Positions 20,853 through 31,565 of a DNA stretch of 64,000 nucleotides are shown here, piece by piece. The stretch's first letter is position 1, and each line of letters starts with the position of its first letter. Below the pieces are notes generated by a model that saw only the letters and a list, made by a program, of their open reading frames with translations, had not been told where the DNA came from and searched no databases. The translations under genes and the position numbers were made by a program. Origin of the DNA: Stropharia rugosoannulata (Eukaryota > Basidiomycota > Agaricomycetes > Agaricales > Strophariaceae); NCBI GenBank assembly GCA_028532985.1, contig JANCIK010000007.1:868001-932000 (forward strand). The letters are read 5' to 3'.

Positions 20853-21342
20853 TGATACGCTGAAGCTCTCTATGAGCGCGTACAGGTGCGAGGTGGTTTC
20901 ACACGGCTTCTAACCAACCCAAAACAACACAAACAAGACGAAATATCGTGAGAACGAGGGAGTGTAAGCTGCGACGTCAGCTTCGAACCACTCCTGGACG
21001 AGGTATACGACGAGAACGAGAACTGAGACGAAAACTAGGGCGCTAAGACGAGGGGAAACGAAATCTTCCTTTTTTCTACATAAAGTACATGCTTTATATA
21101 TGTAAAATCAAAGCATAGCCTACGGAATAAGTGTAATCCTAGAATGTAGGTGCTGAGTAAGTAAAGGAGCAAGGAAAGACCTAGAATTAATGAGTAATGT
21201 AATGAAAAATGCTCGAAATGCAGGCGGGATATAGTTGTTCCGAGTGCGATGCAAGTCGGATTGTGGCACGGTGGCTGTGCGACGTGGGAACACGGACTTG
21301 TGCGTGACGGATTCCGTGGCCGTAGATGGGCGCGGCTCATCA
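20853..21342 (-). repeat. 3' LTR of the gag-only element
   Basis: 490 bp, TG/CA ends, no visible difference from the copy at 23613-24102. Confidence 0.93.
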
Positions 21343-21837
21343 TCTCCTCCCTACTGAAATACTGTCAGCTGTAAATGAAGGGGATAAAACAAAACAAGAA
21401 AAAACCGAAGCAAATAAGGAGAAAAATGCGAATGCAGAAGCTGCACCAATATAACAATACCAAAAACAAAAGGAATAATCAAATATAAAAGATAAAGGAA
21501 AACAATGCAAAGCAAATGTAACGGAACATTAACGTGCATAAAGGCATAATATAAATGATATACTGGCGCATAAGGTTTTATACCATAAAAGAATCATAAA
21601 GATCTATCATATAAACGAAATAAGTGAGCATATATCCATAAACATATCTGAATAAATCATAAATCATAAAAGAAACGAAATACGTAGCGGCATAGGGGCA
21701 TAAAGCGAAGGCAGGGGGTCCTCCCTACTTAGGTATAAACTTGTGAGAGTCAAAACGTAAGGTTGAACATAAAAACAAGATGTCGAGCGATCCTGGGACA
21801 TTTAAACGAAGCTGGCATGTGTGGGGGGCAAGATAAA
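21343..21837. other. Non-coding internal part of the gag-only element
   Basis: AT-rich, with no ORF. The first bases (21343-21355, TCTCCTCCCTACT on the + strand) read as a polypurine tract on the - strand directly next to the LTR. Confidence 0.6.
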
Positions 21838-23476
21838 TTATCCGGGGCGCCTAGGACGAGGGCGGCGACGTCTGGGTATGAAACAATCACTATAGGCGAT
21901 ATTGGGGTGAAATATACGAGTGGCAGGTCGACGGAGTGCATTGAAATTGACTAGAGATGGTGGTGATGTGCAAAAACGAGAGAATAATCCTTTATCCGAG
22001 TTGCAGCATGTTCTGGTTGTAAATAATGGTCTATGAAACAGTGGCGACGACTTGGGGGGCTGTAACTTGACTATAACTGTGTTTGACTTCAATATGTCAC
22101 TGCTAGGCGTAATGGACGATGGTGGCGAAGAGGAGCGATCTATGTGTGACGTCTGGGGTGCAGGAAACAGAGTAGAGGGTGCAGGCGAAGAATACATGGA
22201 CGAAATATACTTCTGAGGTGGTAAGTCGATGCTGGATGGATACGTATGTGTTCTAGGATGTGTAGCGACAATTTGGGACGAGAAGACGCTGTAATATTTC
22301 TGTGAATTTGACTGAGCAACACGGGGCATTACTGAAACGTTTGAGGCAACGTTTGGGACCTGGTGACGGAGTCTGGCAATTTCCTGTTCGATTTCTGCAA
22401 TCCTGGAGTCAATATCATCGATGTACTGCATGTCTGATTGATTGTGTGACGAGGTAGCGAATGCGGGCGCGAAAACACTTTGTAAAACGGTTGGCGGTGA
22501 CTGATACAACGTTCTTGACTGTCCTGGATGTCTTCTATACCATTCATCGAATTTTTCCTTCAAAAATCGGCCTGGAATATCTTCTGGAATGTAAGCACCG
22601 GTGGGGAGCACTACTTTGCTGTCTGAGTTGCGTATAACTTTTCCTGAATGCATGTAGTCGTCAACGAGGGTGCAATGTCGAATAAAGTGATTTTCTCCGC
22701 AGAACTTGCACTTGAAAACGCGAGGCTTCTTGCTGGGGCGAGTTAATGATGTAGACGACGGCTGAGATGTACTTTGGATTTCCTGGATGATCGACTTCGT
22801 AAATGCTGCGAAAATAGTCCGAAAATCATCGAGATTAATGTTTGTATTTGAGGGGACGACTGGGACAGTATAGGCGACGAGTTGTGCGAGTAAACCGAGT
22901 GCGAGGCGCGCAAAATAAAAATGGCGGCGGCGTAGACGTCTGTGATAGCGTGGGGATCGTCTGGATAATGGTCTGGGAACTTGAGCGCTAAACGCGTCGA
23001 AATTTTTGTCCAAAGCGACGGGGGAAAGGCACGAGGGTACATGCGCTTCTGCTCGAGATCTGATAGGCGTTGTTTCGAAATAAGGAACCGCGAAGTCGTA
23101 ATAAAATGTGTATGGTAATCCGAAAGGTCTTCTAGAGTATTCATGCCGATGTGCAAACGATTTTCAATCAATAATTCGAGGTTGGCGAGGGTGTACCAAT
23201 AATTGTCGTTGGCAGATGGGTAAAGCTCGAAGACGGCGTCCTTAAAATTATCAAAGGTCGAGAAATTGTCCAAAATTGAGGAAGCGACTCCCAAAGGTCG
23301 GCGGTGTCGTTATCTACGTAGCGTATGGCGTAACACTTCTGCTTGGAGGCGGTAACAATGCCGGATGTGCTGAATAAGTACTGAAGGTCGGAAAAATAGT
23401 GCTTGAGCCCACGGGGCTTTGCTGGGTCGAAAGACGGTGCACTAGGGTCTCCAAAAGCGGGCATAGGAAGGGACAT
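21838..23476 (-). pseudogene. gag: Gag of the non-autonomous element, two frame breaks
   Basis: Start at 23476 (MSLPMPAFGDPSAPSFDPAK). The frame moves near 23270 and again near 22880, so gag is spread over three frames. Visible: the N-terminal gag domain (LKHYFSDLQYLF, CYAIRYVDNDTADLWESLP, DAVFELYPSA), a CCHC knuckle CKFCGENHFIRHC near 22690, and a coiled stretch (DIDSRIAEIEQEIARLRHQV). The N-terminus aligns with family A gag (MSMPV to LPRYFEDL and the AEEWKNLP block). It cannot make one protein without frameshifting. Because the LTRs are identical, the breaks probably pre-date insertion. Confidence 0.8.
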
Positions 23477-23590
23477 ATTGAGAAACGAGTGTAGACGGAT
23501 GACGAAGTGTTGGAGGAATTGATTGTGAATTAATGTCGAAATTGCGCGAATAAAACGGGATTAGCTGAAGTCCAGTGCATAGGAAACTCA

Positions 23591-23609
23591 CCCCTCGCGG
23601 TGGGCTCCA
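23591..23609 (-). other. Primer binding site of the gag-only element
   Basis: On the - strand TGGAGCCCACCGCGAGGGG, three bases after the LTR. It is identical to the family A PBS at 29417-29435. It is complementary to the 3' end of a tRNA ending GGGCUCCA; which tRNA cannot be told here. Confidence 0.8.
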
Positions 23610-23612
23610 AAA

Positions 23613-24102
23613 TGATACGCTGAAGCTCTCTATGAGCGCGTACAGGTGCGAGGTGGTTTCACACGGCTTCTAACCAACCCAAAACAACACAAACAAGACG
23701 AAATATCGTGAGAACGAGGGAGTGTAAGCTGCGACGTCAGCTTCGAACCACTCCTGGACGAGGTATACGACGAGAACGAGAACTGAGACGAAAACTAGGG
23801 CGCTAAGACGAGGGGAAACGAAATCTTCCTTTTTTCTACATAAAGTACATGCTTTATATATGTAAAATCAAAGCATAGCCTACGGAATAAGTGTAATCCT
23901 AGAATGTAGGTGCTGAGTAAGTAAAGGAGCAAGGAAAGACCTAGAATTAATGAGTAATGTAATGAAAAATGCTCGAAATGCAGGCGGGATATAGTTGTTC
24001 CGAGTGCGATGCAAGTCGGATTGTGGCACGGTGGCTGTGCGACGTGGGAACACGGACTTGTGCGTGACGGATTCCGTGGCCGTAGATGGGCGCGGCTCAT
24101 CA
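23613..24102 (-). repeat. 5' LTR of the gag-only element
   Basis: 490 bp, identical by eye to 20853-21342. Confidence 0.93.
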
Positions 24103-24184
24103 GCGGACCTGCTGTTTTGTCAATGTCAGCCAAATATGCCACCAGCAAGCACGAACGAAGTATACCTTGGCTTACCCATACATC

Positions 24185-27100
24185 ATGTCCACCAAATGTC
24201 CTGGATGCCATAATATTTTCCCAACAGTCCGCGGGTGTCTCTCACATCTTCACCAGAGCAAGGACGAATTGTGTGTTCAAGCTCGGTTGGCAATCCGCAA
24301 ACGGAATCTCGAAGATACAGCATCGGAAGCTTCACGATCCGACAGTCAATCGTCTTCTGCTCGAACGTCTGCCCAGGATAACATGCCCGTTGCTCAACCT
24401 TTCGAGGGCAATTACTTTGGCAACCAGGAATTCTATGCAAATGAGACATTTGGCCAGGATACGGAGCCCTTGGGCGAGCCTGATCTTGAGACTGATAGTG
24501 ACTTATCAGGGCATGACTTTGGCGTTGGTGAGGAACTAGGCCCTTTCGCAGATTCTGATGACGAAGATCAGGTCGTTGCCGAATTGGAGGCTGATGTTTT
24601 TGAGCCCGAGCGGGACGTGGCACCTGCTGCTCCAATCATTGAAGACCAGCAGGCCATGGATGTCGATGATCCACGGGAGCACGCTCAAGCTCAAGAGATG
24701 TTGGAAGAGCTTGAGTCTCGAGTGGCTCGTGATCAGGTACTAGCGGCCTGCGGCCATGGCACGAAGCCCGTATCAACCGTTAAATACACTGAAACACATT
24801 CAAATTCGCGTGCGGGACATTCCATGAAGACAGAAACCCCGTCAGATGAACGATATGCACAGATTGTGGGCAGTCAAGATAATGAATGGGCCCCATTTGC
24901 GTCGAAGCTAGACTGGGACTTGGCCAGATGGGCCAAATTGAGGGGAGCCGGTTCGACAGCATTTTCGGACTTGCTGGGTATAGAAGAGGTCGGTTATACT
25001 TGCTGTTTTTCCTGATATTTACTAATCTGCATCCTGATGTACTAGCTACGGGATGTATTGGGTCTGTCTTACAAGAACTCAAACCAACTCAATAACATTT
25101 TGGACACGCACTTACCAGAACGTCCCCAGTTTAAGAGTAGAAATGTGATGGTGCAGGGCGAAAGTTTTCCAGTGTACTACTGCGATGTTCTGGAATGCAT
25201 ACATGCTCTCTTGGCCGACCCCGATTTTGCGTCAGAGTTGATCTACGAGCCTGAGAGGCACTACGCTGACGCAGACCAGACAATGTGCCTTTACCACGAC
25301 ATGCACACTGGCGATTGGTGGTGGAAGACTCAGGTGAGTGTTCCACCTATAGCGAGCACTAAGCCCAATCGTGTCCTGGCTGACACTGGACGTAGACATT
25401 GGTAGAAAAGGACACCCAATGCAACGAAGTTACCGTTCTACCAGTCATAATCTCCTCGGACAAGACGCAGCTGACTCAATTTCGCAATAAAACGGCCTAT
25501 CCCGTCTATTTGACCCTGGGGAATCTTCCTAAGCACGTTCGCCGCAAGCCTTCGCGGCAAGGACAAGTACTCATTGCATATCTCCCTATGACAAAACTAG
25601 AACATGTTAAAAACGACGAGTCGTGGAGGTGCTCCGTAGCCAACCTGTTTCATCATTGCATGAGATACCTATTGGCGCCCCTAGCTTGGGCTGGAAAGCA
25701 CGGTTTGTCTTGTGCTTGTGGGGATGGGTCTGTCAGGAGAGGACATCCCATCTTAGCGGCATATGTGGGCGACTATCCTGAGCAAGCTTTGGTCACATTA
25801 ACCCCCAACAGGCGTTGCCCAATTTGTCCAACTCCCCCTGTCGGTATAGGGCATACAATCGAGGATCCCCGCGATGCAGAAGCTGTCCTGGCAGCACTGG
25901 GACAATCTCGCGACGGGGCAGCGGCGTTTTATGCAGCATGCAACCATGCAGGGCTGCGGCCAATTCAGGATGCCTTCTGGGAGAAACTCCCGTACACGAA
26001 CATCTACGAGTCCATCACCCCGGACATCTTGCACCAGTTATATCAGGGCGTGTTCAAGCACCTGCTGAAGTGGATCACAGCCATCTGCAGGCCGGCTGAG
26101 ATTGATGCGCGCTGTCGACGCTTTCCACCAAACCACAACATCCACCTGTTCATGAAGGGCATAACCGGCATGACTAGAGTCACAGGGCAGGAGCACGAGC
26201 AAATTGGCCACATCATACTCGGCATAGTCCAGGACATCAAGATTCGCGGTCAGTCGGCGGCGGTCAGCAACTCAGTTGTGCGAGCTGTACGCGCCTTGCT
26301 GGACTTCATGTATCTGGCCAAATATCCCATTCACTCGTCAGGCACATTGAATTCTTTGGACCAGGCTCTTGCTGATTTTCGTGAACATATCGAAGTCTTT
26401 CGTCAGTTGGGCGTCCGTGAACATTTCGACATACCCAAATTCCACGTCATAGGACATTACCGGCACTTTGTGGTGCAGCTGGGGACCACTGATAATTTCA
26501 ACACCGAATACACAGAGTGTCTCCATATCGACATGGCCAAACATGCCTACAAGGCGACAAATCGCAAAGATGAGTTCGTCCAAATGACACTTTGGTTAAT
26601 ACGTGTCGAGAAGGTTGCGTACCACGAAAAGTTCATCCGCCGCTGTTCAAATGCGTCATTACTAGATGTTTCCATACCCCCTATCCAGGTCGTACCTGCA
26701 CTGATCCCACTGCGTTCACAGCAGATGACCAAACATCCCTCGTCGCACGCCGTTTCTTTAAGGGATATAGAACAGAGATATGGGGCCGTTGATCTTGTGG
26801 AGGCTCTGCAGTTGTTTGTGGCCCAAAATCAGCACCCCAACTGGAGCATTTCCGCGATTCACGACGCTGCATCCGCCCTGCATGTTGATCTATATCGACT
26901 GCCCGTATTTCATCGGATCAAATGGACTACACGCGACCCTTATGCTTTGGACGGCGCTGGCACATCCGTTGTCGACTCAGTACACTGCGAGCCCCCTAGT
27001 CGCGATAAAGACAAGAACGAGCTGCCTGGGCGCTTTGACACCGTCCTGGTAAATCACAACCGCGGGGGAGACGTTGGCGTCAAAGGTAAGTATATCCGGC

Positions 27101-27495
27101 TTCATAACACGCGAGCAATTCTAATTTACAGTGTAGGTTACCGAGTGGCCCAAGTGTGCTGCATATTCAGTTTGCCCCCGCAGCAAGTGGAACGATGGTT
27201 TCCTCATGGCTTTCCCCACAAACATCTTGCCTATGTTGAATGGTTCAGTGTGTTCACCCCGCAGGCTTTGGACAAGAATTCCCGGCTATACCACGTCAAC
27301 CGGGCCATGACGCGCAACGGCATACGCGCGTGCAGCGTTGTCCCTGTGTCTACAATTCGGGCTAGTATTCATTTGTTTCCCAAATTCGGACCTGTAGCAC
27401 CCGCTGGCTGGCGTCCCAGCAACGTCATGGATGAGGCCCAATCGTTTTATGTGAATTCTTTTGCTAGCAGGTTTCTCTACGCCACTCTTGTTTAG
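24185..27495 (+). CDS. Plavaka transposase, 1046 aa, four exons, intact
   Basis: Exons are 24185-24988, 25046-25333, 25396-27085 and 27137-27495; the phases fit and total 3141 nt. It begins with a zinc-finger-like CPGCHNIF to HLHQSKDELC pattern (residues 1-30), then an acidic region. The transposase domain has hallmark Plavaka strings: LGLSYKNSNQLN, YYCDVLECIHALL, GDWWWKTQ, VIISSDKTQLTQF, YPVYLTLGNL, ILAAYVGDYPEQ, RRCPICP and the SITPDILHQLYQGVFKHLLKW block. Plavaka elements belong to the CMC (CACTA-like) DNA transposons and cut and paste themselves. A start upstream of 24185 in the same frame lacks the conserved finger context. The gene is head to head with the DUF6532-type gene and followed by a coiled-coil gene fragment. 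I could not find the terminal inverted repeats, so the element borders are unknown. Confidence 0.9.
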
Positions 27496-27669
27496 GGACG
27501 TCTTACATGCAGATCACGGAGTGTATTGCCATACGATTCTCTTCTTCAGAGTGACCGTTATTAAGTTGCTGCGCCAGGCGTATACCTATTCCGCCAGCGG
27601 CTAGTACGTGAAATTGATCTATTCAAAGTTAATCCAGCACTGTTGGGCCCTGCCTCGCTGGTCAGGCAG

Positions 27670-28019
27670 GTTCAACGTCTGCGGACCTGGCCCCGTTGCC
27701 AGCTGTGCCACCCAGTCTGGCCAATTCTGATGTACTACACTTTTTGAACAGTTTTTTGGCGTCCGCTCGCGCTGCGGATCGCAAGGAGATTGAAAAATTG
27801 GAGAAAGCCCGAGCAGCTGAGGCGTTGCAAATCAGGGAACTCACGGAGCGGCTCAGAAAGCATGAAGACAGCCTGGCCAAGGGTCGCAAAGCGTCCCGCC
27901 AGATTCGCCGGGATATTGAGAAGGCACGGAACAAAGCCGCAGCCCTCCAGGCGCGCGTTCATGGGATACTTGGCGACATAGACATGGCGGCTGAACAGCT
28001 GTTGAATTTTTGGGATTAG
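27670..28019 (+). CDS. Coiled-coil protein, 5'-incomplete exon, downstream of Plavaka 1
   Basis: An open exon after an acceptor-like ggtcaggcag at 27669, with no ATG in frame upstream, so the start exon is missing or unrecognised. It codes for about 115 residues ending at 28019. Residues after the short Pro-rich head form a long heptad-rich charged helix (LASARAADRKEIEKLEKARAAE, LRKHEDSLAKGRK, RRDIEKARNKAAALQ) and end in GDIDMAAEQLLNFWD. The gene at 61030-61767 beside Plavaka 2 has the same layout: an LLxxAR-x-x-D-x-x-I-x-x-L start, a charged helix, and a DxDM...WD end. Function unknown; possibly a transposon accessory protein. Confidence 0.5.
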
Positions 28020-28221
28020 TACAGTATATGTGAAGTCAGCCGAATTATTTTTGTTAGTACCTTACATCGTTTTAATACTACCATCAGCAAATATGTTATG
28101 AGGGCTAGTGTATGACACTGTTTGTTTGCTCGTGTGTATTTACTGTCCCATTTTCTTACGATTGCTTTTCACCTCTAGCCTGGCCTCCAGACTTCGCATG
28201 ACCCGTCATTCCCCACCGCGT

Positions 28222-29414
28222 TGATAGGCCTGCTTTTTGGCTACGGGTGTAAACAGTCAGAAGTCCCATTGGTAGGATAGCTGCGTGCGGGAAACACAGA
28301 GGGACTAGAGTGGCGCCCGGCTCATAGTCTATAGCTATCAGCGCGCTTTATGACTATAAGCGCCTGCGCGCACCATATTGCGAGAGAGATCGGTCAGCGA
28401 GCTGCACAGCCTAAAGTGTATAGTCTGGTCATCCGTGCGAGCGATCGAAGAGGCGTAGAACGGTTAAGCACCAGCGAAGTGCGGTGTGAGTACAGCTGAG
28501 CGAGTACCAAGGGCGGTGTGAAGGGCTGTGCGCGCATCGCAAAGGCAGAATTTGCCTAAGTCCACACATCATGTGACCGTGGCGGTGCGCATCAAAAGAC
28601 GCGCAAAAGCCCGAGGGAATGAACGACATGCGCGCAGCGAATGCCAAGGGGCTGGGACACTAGAGGGAAGCCCGGATGCGATGCGCGGACCTTTGGCCGC
28701 GCGTTGCTAGTATTTACTTCACCATATCATTAGTACACATGCGCGCATCGCATATAAACCTGTATCCTTGTCTATAGTAATTTAAGCAATTGTCTACCCA
28801 CTAGATCTGTGTGCTGGGTTCCGTCCCAGGCCGCCAGCGGGCTGTGTTTAGCTTTTGTTAGGGTTTTAAACTGTGAAGTGTTTGTGAATCATAGGAGTTT
28901 TGGATAGCTTCTGGCCACCGGGTCATTTGGAGAGCTCAGTGAGGAGTCAGTACAACCGTGTACGGAAACTCGCACTGTAGTGTTTAGACTGTGAGACTGC
29001 ACTGCCAGGTGAAAGACTTTGGAGAGTCTTGGGATTGTTGGACTTTGGAGAGTCCGCGCATTGTACGAGGTCACCGGACCCGGAAGTGCGCGCAGCGAAG
29101 CCGTTCGCTAAAACAACTTATTTCATTCATCATTTTGCCTAGCGCACGCCACTAGCAACCGGACTCTATCCGAGATTTACTAGAATTAAACCCCTCCTTA
29201 CAAACGAACTTGCAGGCACTACTTGCTATTACAAAGACTAGAGGACACGAGGTGCGCGCATCGCACGCCCAGAACGGGAACCAGAGCAGAGCATAGATTA
29301 TACTACCATTTAGTTGAGGGCGTTCGCTCGATCTAAGGGATAGGATCTCGCTCCGCTGGGTGTGTGTGTGTTGTGTTTCGCGATTTCGAGTCTAGCTACG
29401 CAGTAGACCTCTCA
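28222..29414 (+). repeat. 5' LTR of A2 (1193 bp)
   Basis: It begins TGATAGGCCTGC and ends GACCTCTCA, with a TATAAA at 28753-28758. It contains several TGCGCGCA words, including next to the TATA box. Compared with the 3' LTR there are many substitutions and small indels. Confidence 0.85.
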
Positions 29415-29416
29415 TC

Positions 29417-29435
29417 TGGAGCCCACCGCGAGGGG
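29417..29435 (+). other. Primer binding site of A2
   Basis: TGGAGCCCACCGCGAGGGG two bases after the LTR. The same site is used by the gag-only elements (23591-23609; near copy at 44926-44944). Confidence 0.85.
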
Positions 29436-29598
29436 AAGGTTCAGAAATCTCAATTAGTGTTTCGGGAACTACGGCTTGCGCCTATTACAATAAATTACAA
29501 AAATTTCAAATAAAACGGGGACGAGTAACAAGCGAGGCAAATTTCCTGCGCCTTCATCGCTCACCGAGCCAGAAGAAGCCAGACCATCCTTTGGAACG

Positions 29599-31560
29599 GT
29601 GCCTTCACGCGAGAGAACCACGAGGAGCAAGAAAGACGCTGAGCTGGTAGAGCCGTTGGTAATTACACCGACGCGAGATAGAAAAGCAAAGAAAAGAGCG
29701 AGGGAGGAAGCGCAGTTGCATATCGATACCCAGGGATTAGCGCAGCGCATCCCAGGTGCGCTCACCGAAAGCGACTTGGAATTAAGAGTAGGGACTAGTG
29801 GATTTTGGGGACCACCATCTGGCATTGAATCAGAAGGCCAATTAGTGGACGGTGATATTACACTTGAAACCGCACCATTCGGTACTTCTGATAGCCAAGC
29901 TACCCAAGACACCCCTCCTCCATTCTCGGAAGTATTTGGAACTGCTAAGACGTCCGTGCAGCGTACGGCGGAAAATAGCGAAAGTGAAGCAGAGCACATA
30001 GTGAGAGATATATTTGAAGGAGACTTGTCAGATCTTTCAGAAAGCGAACAAAATTCACCCCCACGAGAACCAGAAACTATGCCTAAGGATATGTCCATGC
30101 CAGTAGGCGGTGCGCGCAGTGCGCGCGGCGCGCCGAGCTTCGATCCTGCTGCAGAGCGCGATGAGCTGCCGCGGTACTTCGAGGACCTGGAGGATTGGTT
30201 TAAGTGCGCAGAGGTGACGGAGGACGATGAGAAGAGAGGATATGTAATCAAATATGTACCCATGCAGACGGCGGAGGAGTGGAAGAATTTACCAGGTTAT
30301 GATACCAAGGGGTACGCGGAGCTCAAGAAAATGATTCTCAACGAGTACCCGGAGGTGATCAGCATTCAGACAGGGTCCATTGCGCGGCTCAAGAAGCTCT
30401 GCAAGGAGAATCAGCGCATCTCGGAGGAAGACCTCCAGGTGTTGCTGGACTTCAAGCGCGGGTTCTTGGCCGAGGCCGCTAAGCTCACGAAGGCGCCTAC
30501 CTTGCTCGCGAATCATACCTTGGTGACTTACTTCACTAACAGTCTCACTGCGGGGTTCAGGGATCGATTGTTTAATAAACTGGACATTGATTACACGACG
30601 CGCGCATCGTTTGACAAGTTCTTGACTGAGCGCAATATACAGTTCACCGCACCTACTGGGGTGACGGTAGAAGCGCGCACCGAGGACATGTACCCTCTCA
30701 AACAAGTAGCCGAGATGGCGGAACAAATGGCCCGCACCAAGAACCCAAGCACTACGCTGAGCCTAGGGCGCGAGAGCACTGATGGACTTATGCCGGTGCC
30801 TGCCATCAAGACTGAGGCCGCGGATGTTGGTTCGCTGCGCGGAGAGATTGAGGACCTGAAAGGGTTCGTCGCCTCCTTCAAGGATACCTTGTCGTTAGTA
30901 GAGAAGACAGTGGCGAAGTCAAAGGAGTCGAGTAAGAAAGAGTTGGAAGACATTATCCGCAATGTCATGGCTGCGCGCGCCGCACCGATGTCGGTGCCTG
31001 TGCAACCAGTAGCCCCTATGATGCCCATGAGCGCACCGGGTTTTGGAGGACCGCCGCCTAGGCCCTTCCAATACCAACAACGCCCGGAGCCTCGCTGCTT
31101 CTACTGCAAGCAGACGGGACATGTGGTTGCTGAGTGCATCATAAGGCAGCAAGACTTGTCAGCGGGGAGGATTGTCATCACAGAGGCGGGGCGCTTACAG
31201 CTACCTGACGGGTCATCGATACCTTGGGACCCTTCGCGTGCAATTAAAGAGTGCGTCGACGAATGGCATAAGAAGAACGGGCAGCCCGCGCAGCAAGCGT
31301 ATATGGCACCCGTCCATCCCTCGTACATGGGTATGCCTCCTAGCATGGTATACTCGCAGATGTACCAACCGGCCAGTTCCTTGGACGAGGCATATGAGGA
31401 GCAGATACGCGCACTTCAGCAAGAGTTAGAGAGTAAGAAGGCGTTCCTGAAGGAGCACGCATCGGCGAAGACACCTGAAGAGGTGATAGAGGAACAGCGT
31501 CAGCTAATAGCGACTATGAAAGCCGAACGCGACGCTGCGCTCAGTCAGGGTTTCGATTGA
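29599..31560 (+). CDS. gag: Family A Gag (653 aa), intact
   Basis: An acidic, disordered N-terminal 170 residues precede a conserved gag domain (about 170-380: PSFDPAAERDELPRYFEDL, VIKYVPMQTAEEWKNLP, LKKMILNEYPEV, FTNSLTAGFRDRLF). A short coiled stretch follows, then a CCHC knuckle CFYCKQTGHVVAEC near residue 500, a Pro/Tyr/Met-rich region (HPSYMGMPPSMVYSQ) and a C-terminal coiled coil (EEQIRALQQELESKKAFLKEH). The stop at 31558-31560 lies 5 bases before the first ATG of the pro frame. The gag domain is related to the gag of the small element at 20853-24102, which could therefore be packaged by a related particle (inference). The gene is full length. Confidence 0.9.
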   Translation: MPSRERTTRSKKDAELVEPLVITPTRDRKAKKRAREEAQLHIDTQGLAQRIPGALTESDLELRVGTSGFWGPPSGIESEGQLVDGDITLETAPFGTSDSQATQDTPPPFSEVFGTAKTSVQRTAENSESEAEHIVRDIFEGDLSDLSESEQNSPPREPETMPKDMSMPVGGARSARGAPSFDPAAERDELPRYFEDLEDWFKCAEVTEDDEKRGYVIKYVPMQTAEEWKNLPGYDTKGYAELKKMILNEYPEVISIQTGSIARLKKLCKENQRISEEDLQVLLDFKRGFLAEAAKLTKAPTLLANHTLVTYFTNSLTAGFRDRLFNKLDIDYTTRASFDKFLTERNIQFTAPTGVTVEARTEDMYPLKQVAEMAEQMARTKNPSTTLSLGRESTDGLMPVPAIKTEAADVGSLRGEIEDLKGFVASFKDTLSLVEKTVAKSKESSKKELEDIIRNVMAARAAPMSVPVQPVAPMMPMSAPGFGGPPPRPFQYQQRPEPRCFYCKQTGHVVAECIIRQQDLSAGRIVITEAGRLQLPDGSSIPWDPSRAIKECVDEWHKKNGQPAQQAYMAPVHPSYMGMPPSMVYSQMYQPASSLDEAYEEQIRALQQELESKKAFLKEHASAKTPEEVIEEQRQLIATMKAERDAALSQGFD

Positions 31561-31565
31561 GTCTG

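Larger units (their letters stand above)
20853..24102 (-). mobile_element. Gag-only, non-autonomous LTR retroelement (3.25 kb)
   Basis: Two 490-bp LTRs (20853-21342 and 23613-24102) look identical at every base. The element is on the - strand: PBS next to the right LTR, PPT next to the left LTR. Flanks share GCGG (20849-20852 and 24103-24106). There is one coding region, a broken gag; no protease, RT or integrase. Its PBS is the same as that of family A and its gag N-terminus is related. It sits in the upstream region shared by the DUF6532-type gene and Plavaka 1. Confidence 0.9.

Noticed and set aside
23591..23609. Sequence ending GGGCTCCA like the 3' end of a tRNA gene (also 44926-44944)
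   Set aside because: There is no tRNA body next to it; it is the complement of the primer binding site beside an LTR.
28082..28103. CATCAGCAAAT near the 3' flank of Plavaka 1 as its terminal repeat
   Set aside because: It is oriented as a left end, has no partner at the other side and is only 11 bases; chance cannot be excluded.
29469..30263. 264-codon frame on the - strand
   Set aside because: Antisense shadow of the gag frame; composition and conservation follow gag.
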